Shown one piece after another: positions 10,990 through 21,420 of a stretch of DNA of 64,000 nucleotides (the stretch's first letter is position 1; every line of letters begins with the position of its first letter). The position numbers and the translations under genes were made by a program. Source of the stretch: Bactrocera neohumeralis (taxonomy: Eukaryota; Arthropoda; Insecta; Diptera; Tephritidae); the NCBI RefSeq assembly GCF_024586455.1, contig NC_065922.1, positions 13,636,089 through 13,700,088 of the forward strand, in the 5' to 3' direction. Below the pieces are notes generated by a model that had not been told where the DNA came from, did no database searches, and saw only the letters and a program-made list of their open reading frames with translations.

Positions 10990-12090
10990 TACTTTCTACT
11001 TGTTTATGTATATTTCAACGGGCTTTTCAATAGGGATGGTACAAAGTAGACCGATATGTACAGCAAACAATGCCATATTTTTTCCCGCACTTTTAACATT
11101 TTTCTTCAGTAAAGTTCGCCATTTCTTCATGACAAGATATGCGATCCAACAACGAGTCGAAATTCTTAAAATTTACTACCGAAATCCACAATCAGTGTCC
11201 TCAACTTTTAAAGGCGCTACGTACAATTTATGGTTATCATAATCGTCCTGTCAGATCAACAATTGAACGTCCAGTAGAAAATTTTTAATCCAAAGGCATT
11301 GTACAAAATGTCCCCGTGCCAGCTAGACAGAGAAGTGTCCGGGGTGTCGAGAATATTGCTGCCGATCAATTTAGGAAGACCTAAATCAGTCTCTCATACG
11401 ACGTTCTCAAGCGTTGGACATCTCTGTGACGTCGTTGACCGTTTGACCACCAGAATCGTGGTATGTTCGTGAATTGGGCTGAGCAACAAATTGAAAATGA
11501 TCCGGACTTTCATCTAAAAAACAGCTTCAGCGATGAGGCTCAATTCTGGCTGAATAGCTTCGTCAATAAGCAGCATATGCGTTATTGATTTGGTAGTGTG
11601 GATTGCTACATTTGCATCCCGAAAAAATTACGGTTTGATGCGGTTTATAGGCCGGCGGCGTCCTTAGGTCGTATTTCTTCCGTGATGATCAAGACCAGCA
11701 CGTTACTGTGAATGGGAATCACCAACGCTCAATGATAACGGAATATTTTTGGCCCGAATTGGATGATATGGACTTGGACAATATGTGGTTTGAACAGGAC
11801 GGCGCCACAAGCCACACACCGAATGTCACAATCGATTTATTGAAAACCAAGTTTGGTGAACGTGTTAGCTCACGAAGTGGTTCAGTCAATGGTCGCCTCG
11901 GTCGTGCAATTTGACGCCGTGAGACTATTTCCTGTGAGACCATGTCAAGTCTATGGTATATGCCAAGCCAGCGAAAATTGATTTGTACAAATATGAATTT
12001 TTTCGGCCGATTTATGCTTGAAACCGTAAATTGGGTTCAAAATTGGGTTCAGGTCTGCAAAAGACTACTGTTTACATAATGGCATAATTA
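10990..12090 (+). pseudogene. DD41D (rosa-like) mariner relic
   Basis: Readable blocks in order are YAIQQRVEILKIYYRNPQSV (N-terminal helix-turn-helix), GVENIAADQF, SFSDEAQFWLNSFVNKQ (first catalytic Asp), HVTVNGNHQRSMI, and NMWFEQDGATSHTPNVTIDL (second Asp). After a one-base shift the frame continues SCNLTP-stop-DYFL. Counting through the shift gives 41 residues between the second and third Asp. All three catalytic positions survive, but at least two stops and several frameshifts kill the frame. It is the most complete of the five copies of this lineage in the window. Confidence 0.8.
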
Positions 12091-12860
12091 TTGAAAAAAA
12101 ATCCGTCAGAATTCCATAATGTAAAAATATAGTCAGATACAAAAAGATATTGAAGCCTATGAATTAATGCCAAGAGCTGGAAATATTTTTCACAGAATGA
12201 TAAAAATATCACACCAAAAAATGATCGAACTGAGGTCACTCATAGAAGAAGAAAATATTATGCATCGGATGATAATCTGGTGATTTGCTGATAGAAAACT
12301 GCACAAATAAATAATTGTTCAAATAAACTTGACTTGAAAAGACATTATTTACAAGATATTTATTCAAAGTTATTTTTCAAGTCTTTAATGAAAACAATTT
12401 AATAAACAATTTAATTTTTTTAAAAAGTTTTGCATGCATAACAAATTTCGGCATTGATTTATGGCTTTTTGCATTAGATGCCACTTTAGCCGAGTCTCTT
12501 GGTCTACTTAAATGTTCTTCGTTGCCAACTCAATCGTAGTTTAATGCTCATGTGGTGGGCACACTTCGGCGCAATAGGTGTCCAAACTGCCACCACTGTA
12601 TGGTACCGCCATGCCCGGGTCGCATTCATGGAATTGCATTGATTGTAAATTTCTTGCAGCTACCGAATATGTGAACGGCAATTGTTGGACGCTCAACAGG
12701 CCGATTGTCGCTCAGGCCGGCGAAGCATCATAATTAAATGCAGGCATGAAAAAAAGTAAAAATCGGTAGCCAGTCTTGATGTAGCGTTCTTAAGACAAAA
12801 CATTGAAGTACAGTGTGTTGAATAAGTGAAGCGAGGTGATGAAAATTTAAATGGTGTATG
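12091..12860. other. unassigned DNA
   Basis: The first half is AT-rich with nothing recognised. At 12540-12740 there is a GC-rich, cysteine-coding patch (for example NCIDCKFLAATEYVNGNCW on the plus strand), but I cannot tie it to a family. Confidence 0.35.
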
Positions 12861-12869
12861 GAAACTCTG

Positions 12870-13460
12870 GCTGTTTTTTCGCTACTCACAAGCCTGCGAG
12901 GTAGTTGTGGATGGATAGAAGCCGTTGGAAGAGAGGAACAGTGGGCTTCTTTACAGTTGGGACAAGGCTTACTGGGAAGGCTGATGAAGGGGAATATTGT
13001 CAGGAATTCTCCATCGACTTCACTTTAGACTTTCTGACTATTTTAATAATTTATCACTACCCAGTGCAACCACCTTCAGAGAAGCAACTATCCTCTCCAA
13101 TAGCAAAGTGGTGATACTACCCTTGTTCTCACTAATCGTGCATTCAAAGCAGGCCAAGGAATGCCTGACCTTGTTATCAATGGCATCGAGCCACTTTGTG
13201 AAAAGACTGGTATGCGTGCCAGAACACAGGGGAAGCTGTAAAGCTAACGAGCTGCCAAGAAATTGCACTTTAGCTATGCTGAGTAGAATGGGAACGGTTC
13301 GGTGCTCTAATTTCATAGTGTGTTCTACCACGGAAAAGCTGGGTTTCGTCGAATCTTGGCCAGCGCTGGTCTACGATCGATTTCTGAGCTGTCGCAAAAC
13401 CCTTTTCGCTCCAAATCGATCGGTAGGGATGCGGTGAGGTCTTTGTCCTTTGTTGTTATT
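12870..13460 (+). pseudogene. non-LTR RNase H fragment (family A-like)
   Basis: The fragment aligns by eye with the RNase H frame at 4159-5037: WKRGTVGFFTVGTRLTGKA (FTDGSK with the catalytic Asp changed to Val), then, after a frame change, TTFREATILSNSKVVILPL, KECLTLLSMA and LVCVPEHRGSCKANELPR. Two frames (12905-13114 and 12997-13437) overlap at a shift. No zinc knuckle is preserved. Confidence 0.75.
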
Positions 13461-15150
13461 GTTCTTGTAGCGGCAGAAATCTGTCGAGTTTACAGTCCTT
13501 AGCTGAATAAAAATCCGAGTCCGTTCTGGTTACGTAGACCCGACTAAGTTCTTGGTCCTTAATTAAGGCTAGGTATTTTGGTTCTAACAGGTTCCTGAAA
13601 TTAAACACCGGAGCAGATAAGAATTCACCGACTTATAATATCGGATACAGGAGTTATTTTTTGCGGCTTCACAAACGACTGCGTAAATTAGTTCAAATAT
13701 TATTCCAGGAAAAGCCATCGAACCCCACCAAACCTAACTAAATTTTGATCAACTGTGATACACTGTACCGCTTTAAGTATTCAGCAAGGGCAGAATTTTG
13801 TCACTTACACGCGACATTTTTTACAAAGAACTCCAAAGAACTTAACTGCAACAACAAATACAGGCAACAACTGAGAAGAGGAAGCATAGCTCGGCCACAA
13901 AGTGAAGACTGCACACAGCGGCGGCGGCCTGGCAGCAGTGAAAGCAGTAGGAGGCGACTTCTTAACGCTGAGCGCTCAGTGAAGCCAACGCCAAACACAC
14001 ACACACCTACCTGTTGGACGGCCTTTCGGCTTTTCGGCAAGCGCGTAGCTAAACAACGGAAATAATTGCATTTCGGTGGCAATTAACACAAGGTCGTGGC
14101 ACGGCAAGGCGCACAACGCCAACACACATGCGCACACACATACCTACGCTTGAGAGGCAAGCGAAACATGTGCGCTTGTATATAGACACAATAATATGAA
14201 CAACAAACAAACGAGCAACAGAACGCCCAACTAACGGCATGGACTTAAGGATTTCTGAGTGACTACTTACCTAAGCGGTGCGGCGAAGCGTGCGAGCAGA
14301 AAAAGGCCAGCGCAAGAAGAAAGTAAACAAGATTAAAAAGAACAACAACAGCAGCTAAAACATGGAAAGACATTTCTACCTTTCCAACTTAATTGCCAGG
14401 CTAGCGGTACGCTTATAGCAAGGACCCACACGGCAGCCGCAGCGTCAAGTCAGCAGCTCGGTGGCAGCTCGGTTGGCAGTGAAGCCAAACAAATAAACAC
14501 AATGAATTCATATGAATATACATACATATTTACAGCTATCACCCGCTTCTCATTCAAATTTTGTAATATTTCGTCGGGAAATTCGGCCGAACTCTTTCTC
14601 TCGCGTGAAGGTGTGAAAAACTCCGAGGCGTTCAATTGATTGCACAACTGAAGAAGAATTTTTCGAAATTTATGCATCTCTTTGGTATTTCAAAATTAGA
14701 GCAATTGACACAATGACCGAAGTGAAAAGACAAAGAAATTTTGGAAAAATTGTAACATCTCGCTTGGCCCTGCAGAGGTGTGAATTGATCTCACGGAAGT
14801 CAGTAATATTTCCCGCTTATGTGGCGTATAGAAAGTGCTGTCACTTTCCGGCGAAATTTCAACTTCGAAGGTGGCACATTCATTGAGTAAATTGTTGTAT
14901 AACACTGAATGACTGAATTTTGCAGAACATACAAGTAATGATATTTTTATTATGCATGGAATTATTATTGCCAAAAAAAAAAAAACATTTCACACCTGAG
15001 AAGGACTAAAATCATTTGAAAAAATAATATTAATATTGCTAGTTTGTATTGAACTTGAATTCGTTGCAGTTTATTTTGAGAACGTTCATTGAATATTTTT
15101 GAAATATGATTTTTACTTGAATTTAACTTCTTTTTATCACTTATAGAACA
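13461..15150. other. host-like non-coding DNA
   Basis: No gene is recognised. The DNA is GC-richer at 13820-14480 with CA runs and CAACAA tracts, then AT-rich to 15150. At 13725-13740 a CCAAACCTAACTAA stretch resembles a decayed non-LTR tail. Confidence 0.4.
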
Positions 15151-15159
15151 GGCGAAAGT

Positions 15160-15700
15160 CATGAACAGACATTGTCAGCCCCTTCAGAGAATTTTGTTTT
15201 ATCTCTTCGATCGACTGAAAACGGGCTCTATTCCGATGATTGTTGACTTATTTGCATGTCAAACTCATAAACCCATGTCTTATCAGCAGTTATAATGTCC
15301 TCCATAAATGTGGGATCGGAATTTGCAACCTTGAGTCCAAAGATACCTGATTACAGTACTCTTAAAGAAAAAAATCATAATCGTTTCATACCCAAAATAG
15401 CCACCAAAATCATTCGAACGGACTCGCCAGAGATGCTCACTTGCCTTCTCTCCAACACTTGCGTGATACTTTTTTAATATTTTCATTAGTTGACGAGGTC
15501 GAAGACCGTCCAGAAAGTGGCATGTCTTCAATGATCTCTCGACCGTCTTTGAGGACTTATGCTTTTGATAAAACTGAATGCTTGTAAGCCTTTTCGAACA
15601 TTCGCAACGATTTCGCTCACGAAAATTGGTGAGAAATATAAAATTTGAGACAAATTAGATTTATTTCAAATTCTCATTGCCTTCAAGAAGATTTATAATT
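15160..15700 (-). pseudogene. internally deleted mariner relic
   Basis: On the minus strand the middle of a mariner transposase is readable (IITADKTWVYEFDMQISQQS), and the C-terminal FQSIEEIKQNSLKGL motif follows almost at once. The whole catalytic core between them is absent. The sequence is close to the interrupted copy at 31.97-33.8 kb, sharing the string ATCTCTTCGATCGACTGAAA. The first catalytic Asp is kept in ADKTW. Confidence 0.7.
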
Positions 15701-15732
15701 CCATCACATCGCGAATCACTTTGGTGCAATGC

Positions 15733-15830
15733 TTGGAAATTGTCCAAGACTATTACGCAAATTCAAATTATCCGAAAAACACGCAAAATAAATTTCATCG
15801 AAAAATCATCTTCTCAGATAAGGTTCTACA
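15733..15830 (+). pseudogene. possible Tc1/mariner N-terminal scrap
   Basis: The reading LEIVQDYYANSNYPKNT followed by KFHRKIIFSDKVLQ resembles the N-terminus joined to the FSDEAHF region of a DD41D-type transposase by an internal deletion. The match is short, and chance cannot be excluded. Confidence 0.25.
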
Positions 15831-16439
15831 GATAAGGTCACAAGAAGATCATTTCAAAACAGACCGTACCAGAATTAAACAATTTCGAAACAATTTTGCA
15901 GTATATAAATATCAGTATTCAATTCGAGGAACCTTGGAGCCGATGGAACCTTGGAGCCGATGGATTTTTCTGCTTTTATACCAGTTTCTTGCTCGATTCG
16001 CTAACCCCCAAGTTTTAGTGAACTGAAGACAGTTGCTCCATACACATTTGGCTTTCCTGTTACTATTTTAGTCCTTCACACATGTATATTTCCAACTCCT
16101 TTAGATCTCATGTCCCTATTCTTCTGTTATTTATCTTGTCTAAATATTTTATCTCTTCTTCTTCCTGTAATTATAATTCTACCCATTGGAGTACTGCCTT
16201 CGGAGTCATACAAAAGCACGGGTGCTATGTACTATATTTGCGACTTATAGTTTGTTAATATTTCCAGTCGATAGCGAGCTCTACATTCTAATCGTATACT
16301 GAAACAGTAATAGTAACAATTCACAATTGTTATCTTTAGCCTGGATCTATCCTTATTGCTGTTCATGGTGGTGGCGAAATCTTGACTGCCTCGGGCATAT
16401 AGTTCCAAGCTAGTAGCTCATTCTTTTCACACTCCAGTG
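15831..16439. other. unassigned AT-rich DNA
   Basis: Nothing is recognised in this stretch. Confidence 0.35.
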
Positions 16440-16700
16440 GGTATCCAGCATAACTCATATATTTTGACTTACTCTCATTAACCTCGAGAACCAGTTTGGC
16501 AGACTCCCTATATCGGGATACGGGAGCTGATATTTTCCAGCATTTTGTCGCAGTGTGAATATTTGTTCAATGGAACGACTGGGTCTAAAGGCGCACTGAT
16601 GAGGTACAATCCCTTTATTGGCAAGCAGTTTCAGTCTTTCACACAACATGCTTGACAGCGCCTTTTACGCGAAAGACACCAAACTGTTGCCTTGATAGTT
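16440..16700 (-). pseudogene. non-LTR reverse transcriptase scrap (RTE-like)
   Basis: A minus-strand frame at 16455-16649 reads MLCERLKLLANKGIVPHQCA, then FRPSRSIEQIFTLRQ. The pattern QCGFRPxRSTxDQIFTLRQ is the RT finger region of RTE-like LINEs common in insects. The rest of the RT is missing. Confidence 0.65.
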
Positions 16701-17319
16701 GGCGTTGATCGTAGGCTCGTCTTTCTATAACAGACAGAGCACAGTGCACTGAGGTTTCAATCGTTGGACATGCTTTGATTAAGGCATATTTTGCAGATTA
16801 GTTGATGCATTTCAACTAGCGTTATATATGATATCTCATATCCACCGACTTCAAACAGTTCCGCTGGATTCTGTGCTTGCCAGCCAACAAAGTTCTAAAT
16901 TCGTTGTATAGCCGCGCGAGCTTCAACATGGCTAGGTATCGATATAGTATTAATAACAACGTTCTTCATTCCGAACTCTGGGTTCACTTAGAAGGTAGAA
17001 AACCAGTTAAAAACGTATAGCTTCTATATTTTCAGTACTCCGTTACCTCTGTTTCCAGATTGATCAGATTTAGAATTTTCAAATGAGCATTGAAGTTGAT
17101 TGTTGAGGACATCAGAAAATCTAAAAAAGTTGATTAATTATAAAGATAAGTATCATCCCTCATTTAACAACTCTCTGTTCAGCTTTAAGTCAAAATTAAT
17201 ACTCAAGACCCTTAAGCTATATGGAGTTAGTTTTTCGCAGCGTCACTTTATCAATAAATACACTCTTCTGAATGATTTCTTCTTACCTAATTCGGATTTT
17301 TATCATATATATATCTCCA
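16701..17319. other. unassigned DNA between two RT scraps
   Basis: No motif is recognised. It may contain eroded LINE sequence, but I cannot show it. Confidence 0.3.
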
Positions 17320-17590
17320 GGTTGGACAAAAGCGAAGCGAAAATTGGGTCTGGCAGTGAACGAGGGCAAGTTGAAATATCTCGCTCTAATATCTCTAACA
17401 GTCGTCACACTCGAGAATTGGCTCCCACGTCACTGTTGACAGTCATAACTTCGAAGTCGTAGATAATTTCGTCTATCTTGGTACCAACTTTAACACCAAA
17501 AACAACGTACGCTTCGAAATTCAATGCACAATAACTCTTGCCAACAGGTGCTACTTCGGACTGTCATTGAAAAAGTGCCCAAGAATATGA
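17320..17590 (+). pseudogene. RTE-like reverse transcriptase thumb fragment
   Basis: After one frame change the plus strand reads RIGSHVTVDSHNFEVVDNFV, YLGTNFNTKNNVRFEIQ and ITLANRCYFGLSLK. The same blocks occur in the minus-strand frame at 46050-46484 (FAVVDHFVYL, LEIQRSITLANRCYFGLSRQ), so both are pieces of one family. Confidence 0.75.
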
Positions 17591-19004
17591 CTCGGGGTCC
17601 AAAATCCACCAAAAACTCATAAATTAATCCTCTGGTTTATTAAAAGTAAATCAAATTTAATCAAAAATTATTTTTTAAATTTCCATTACCCACTCGGTCT
17701 TCGCCAAGCAATTTTTCTGCTTTGAACAGCATTTACTTTTCTGTTGAAAACTCACTCTCCACCTCCACCTCCCGCACCCTTTCTCTTTATTGGTTTGCTC
17801 ATTTGTCGTTCATGTTGGAAATGTTTGCCGATTCATTCGATTCGTTTAGTCTGTTGATCCTTTAAATTAAAAAATTTTGTGCCGAAAATACTCGACCACC
17901 AAAGGGCACAACAACAACAACAGCAACAACACCAACATGCACGAAAGGATGCTGCTAGCTGTGCGGCATCAGTTGTTGCATGCATCCAGCATGCTGACTA
18001 ATAAGTGTCGCCCGCAATGTTGCACACACACACACACTTACATGTCAACGCACACACACATTCACACACACACATAATTCCACAATTGTATTTGCGCTCA
18101 CATTAAAGCAAGTGAAGCTGCTTAACCCAACCAAATGAAGTGTCATTGCGGAGCTCCTAATGAACTCTCCAATGTGTACCCAACACTGCTGCACTCCACC
18201 AACCTCACCAACGTCGGTGCGAGCCATGAACTACGAGTACACCCACACAGAGCTGATTTTTGCATTTTGCATTTCGTCGTGTTTTGTTGGTGTCATAGCT
18301 GTCTCCAAAACTGAATGCTTCGCAGTTTTGTCGTCCTTGTTGTTGCTGTTGTTGTTGTTGTAATTTTTTGGGTTGTTAACATGTTGTCTCTTGAATTGTG
18401 AATTCTGACTTTGCCAAGTCGGCCAGCTTGACTAAGTTTGACTTGCACTCGCCGCCCTTCTCCGCTGCCACGGCTACCCCCCTCTGCTGCACTTAACCTC
18501 TGCATGCTTGTATATATGCTAGAGGTAAGTATCGTGTGTCTAGTTGGGCTTGGTGCTTTGGTGCCTGCCGTCTGCTAGCAGTTGGCAGTTGGCTGCCGCT
18601 CGACGCTTGTTCATTTGTTCATTTGCAGTGTTAGTTCACTTCTGATTGCTAATTGGTTTGTTAAACAATGGCAAAATGTTTTAACGAATTGGCCAAAAAT
18701 TTATCAACGCCGGGTTGGAGGCGTCGACTCACTCATTGTGGGCAAATATTCGTTATTGCACTTGGCGAACAACACACGCACACACACACAATTATAACGG
18801 TATCCTTTAACTGCAGGAGCGACTAATTGTTGAGCTGCGTTGAAGCTGCCGGATTTTGCTCTGAGGCGCTCAAGCGTTTCGATTTTAAACTCATTGTGCG
18901 ATTATGTGAGCGGCGTTGGCGAACTTAAATTTTGCAAAAAATTAGAATTTATGAATTGTTCGGTAATCGGTGTTATAGCTGCATGAATTTAAACTAAATT
19001 GTTA
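17591..19004. other. host-like non-coding DNA with microsatellites
   Basis: No gene is recognised. The stretch contains CAACAA tracts (about 17910-17940), a CA-rich run at 18024-18076 and a GTT run at about 18338-18362. The overlapping open frames are low complexity. Confidence 0.45.
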
Positions 19005-19500
19005 ATACGTTGCCAGATGTTTGAAAAAAATTAAATTACAATATGCAAAAGCGGTACTAAAACATACTAGTGTTGAAGAGTTGCCAGGTGTTTAAAAAGT
19101 TATATTGGCTCAAGTATGTAAGGTAACAATAGAATAATTTCTCTGAAAAGGGTTGCCACCTGTGTGAAAAATATATTCCAAGAAATTTGGTAAAATATTG
19201 AACAAAAAACTATATGAAATTCAAATAAGATAAAAATAGAATAACTTATCTGCAAAAGGTTGCCACCTGTTTTAAAAATTTATTCCACCATAATTATAAA
19301 AATATATATTAAAAAGTACTAGATGTTCAAGTAAGGCAACGGTATAATAATTTCTCTGAAAAGGGTTGCCACCTGTTCAAAAACTTATTTCATGAAATTG
19401 ATAAAATAATGTACTAAAGCCTTCTAGATGTTCAAGTAAGGCAACGGTATAATAATTTATCTTAAAAGGGTTGCCACCTTTTCAAAAAAAAATTTAATGA
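19005..19500. repeat. ~106 bp AT-rich tandem repeat
   Basis: The anchor GGTTGCCACCTGT or a close variant begins at 19151, 19258, 19364 and 19469, giving periods of 107, 106 and 105 bp. Each unit continues with an A/T-rich stretch, then TTCAAGTAAGGCAACGGTAT, AATAATTTCTCTGAAAAG in the better copies. Shorter, more decayed units with GTTGCCAG begin near 19013 and 19082. Confidence 0.85.
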
Positions 19501-19599
19501 TATTGATAAAATATTAAGAAATGGGAATAAAATTTTAAAATATAAGTCCAACAAGCTGCCGTGTTTCAAGCTTACTATAATTTTTAAAGATCGCTGGCG

Positions 19600-20115
19600 C
19601 AAAGGTATGCATAGGCTATGTGCAACGCTCTAAACATCAAAACGGAGGGCTCAAAAAGGGACGATGAAATTGGTGCGGGAATATACTGTCCAGAGTTAGG
19701 CATAAGGTAATAGCAACTTTAATGCTATTGAAAAAGTCGAGAAGCTAGCCGTTAATGCATCAGTAAAAACCTCCGGAGTCAACATCTACATGAACAGCCA
19801 AGCAACAATCAAGGCAATAATAATAAGAAGAGTCTTGGGAAGCAGGGCAGCAGTGAAAAAGAGGCAAACAACTTCCCTTCTACTGGGTACCAGGCTACAA
19901 AAGCATCGAGGGCCATGAAATCGTGGGCGAGTTTGCCAAGAATGGTACGACTGTCACCCGAAAACGTGATCAGCATTGGGAAACCCATACATTGGCATCC
20001 TATAGGATGACTACTCCCCTTGGACATAGCAACTGAACTCCATCTGGTATTGCAAAAGTCCTAAACTAAACTCGTGGCTTATTGGCCTACCAGATTAAGC
20101 TAACTTACTTAGATT
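19600..20115 (+). pseudogene. non-LTR RNase H fragment and 3' end (family B)
   Basis: Decayed RNase H blocks read RDDEIGAGIYCPELG, MNSQATIKAI and FYWVPGYKSIEGHE-IVGEFAKNG. The 3' end carries TAGCAACTGAACTCCATCTG and TTATTGGCCTACCAGATTAA, which recur at 38133-38205 and 42258-42335, then a tail related to AACCTAA. It is a 5'-truncated copy of a family distinct from the 2.9 kb element. Confidence 0.65.
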
Positions 20116-20379
20116 AACCTAATATGGGATGCTAGCATATACCAAGGAAAGTGTTTTTGTGTAAATACTGTACTTTATAGCACAAGTATTGGCCAGAATG
20201 TTAGATTAAGCAGAAATCTTTCACTCATAATACATGTATTTTATATTTTTAAGGCACAAATTAAGGTAATTCGTTTAAAATTGTGCTTTGAATGAATACT
20301 GAAATCAGTTTCAGCATAGTTATAGAAAAAAAATATTATAAAAAAAAATTTCATATCAAAGTTAAAATATTTCACACTA
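20116..20379. other. unassigned AT-rich DNA
   Basis: Nothing is recognised here. Confidence 0.3.
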
Positions 20380-20455
20380 CTTTAACTCGTACAAATTGCG
20401 AGTGCAATTCATATTCGGCTGCACCCGAATTTAACTGACCTTACTTATTTAATTA
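20380..20455 (+). mobile_element. 3' terminus of a Helentron-like element
   Basis: TTCGGCTGCACCCGAA forms a 5 bp stem hairpin and is followed by TTTAACTGACCTTACTTA. The same order of hairpin, short spacer and CTTACTTG-type end terminates the 1.1 kb elements at 33.3 and 52.7 kb. The body of this copy is not recognisable. Confidence 0.5.
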
Positions 20456-20799
20456 CCTTACTTATATAATTATTGTAGTTGCCTGCTTTACATTTATTTC
20501 AATATTAAACAGTAATTACATAAAAATACCGGTTTTAAATTGCTGGCTATGAAAGGTATGACATGGCGTATGAGTGACATTTTGTTATATGCGAGCTCTT
20601 TACATTTTGAACGTTATAGGTCAATATTTAACTGTGCTTTTGTCCAAACTTTCCTCAACACTAACTGCGTTTTAAGCAAATATGATAATTAGCTGAACAT
20701 TAATCTTAATGATAAAAGCGTACGGAAACTAGTTAATAAATTAGATGGTGTTAAGAAAGCGTATCTTCAATAACGTTTATTTTTGAATTTTGAAGTGCC

Positions 20800-21420
20800 C
20801 TCATGCCCACAGTTTTTGAGACATCTTTCTGAAATATTGCACACATCATTTTCTATGCAAGAGGTTGTGCATTTGTCGGAACCACCGATATCAGACGACT
20901 ATAGCGTATAGCTCCCATACAAACTGTACGATCAAGGTCAAGTTCTTGTGCGAAAAACTTTTTTATTTGATGAGATATATTCCTGAAATTCGGCAAAAAT
21001 TATTTTCAAAGAAAAAGATATAATATACTTAGAAATTTTTCAGATCGGACAACTATAGCATATAGCTGCCATACAAACTGAATGATCAAGGTCAAGTTCT
21101 TGTGCGAAAAACTTGTTTATTTTCCTAGCTATCTTCACGAAATTTTGCATAGATCATTTTCAAAGAAAGAGTTACATTATACTAAGAAATTGTTCAGATT
21201 TGACAGCTATAGCATGTAGCTGCCATACAAACAGAACAATCGGAATCAAGGTCTTATGCGAAAAACTTTTTTATGTGACGAGCTTTTTTCACGAAATTCG
21301 GCATAGATAATTTTGAAAGTAAAAGAACAATCTTCTGTTAAGAAACATCGGACAACTATAACATATATACATCTGTGAAAGGTATTATAGCTCTGGTGTA
21401 GCCAAAGTTAATGCTTTTTC
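20800..21420 (+). mobile_element. Helentron-like repeat with ~154 bp internal tandem
   Basis: The motif ACTATAGCATATAGCTGCCA followed by TACAAACTGAACGATC recurs at 20898, 21052 and 21206, with a partial copy at 21355, so the period is about 149-154 bp. Each unit also holds TTCTTGTGCGAAAAACTTTT. The block ends with TCTGGTGTAGCCAAAGTTAA, a decayed hairpin of the TTCGGTGCAGCCGAA type. Fragments of the same family occur at 33.86-33.99 kb (minus) and 47.87-48.13 kb. The class call is inference from the hairpin end and structure. Confidence 0.6.
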
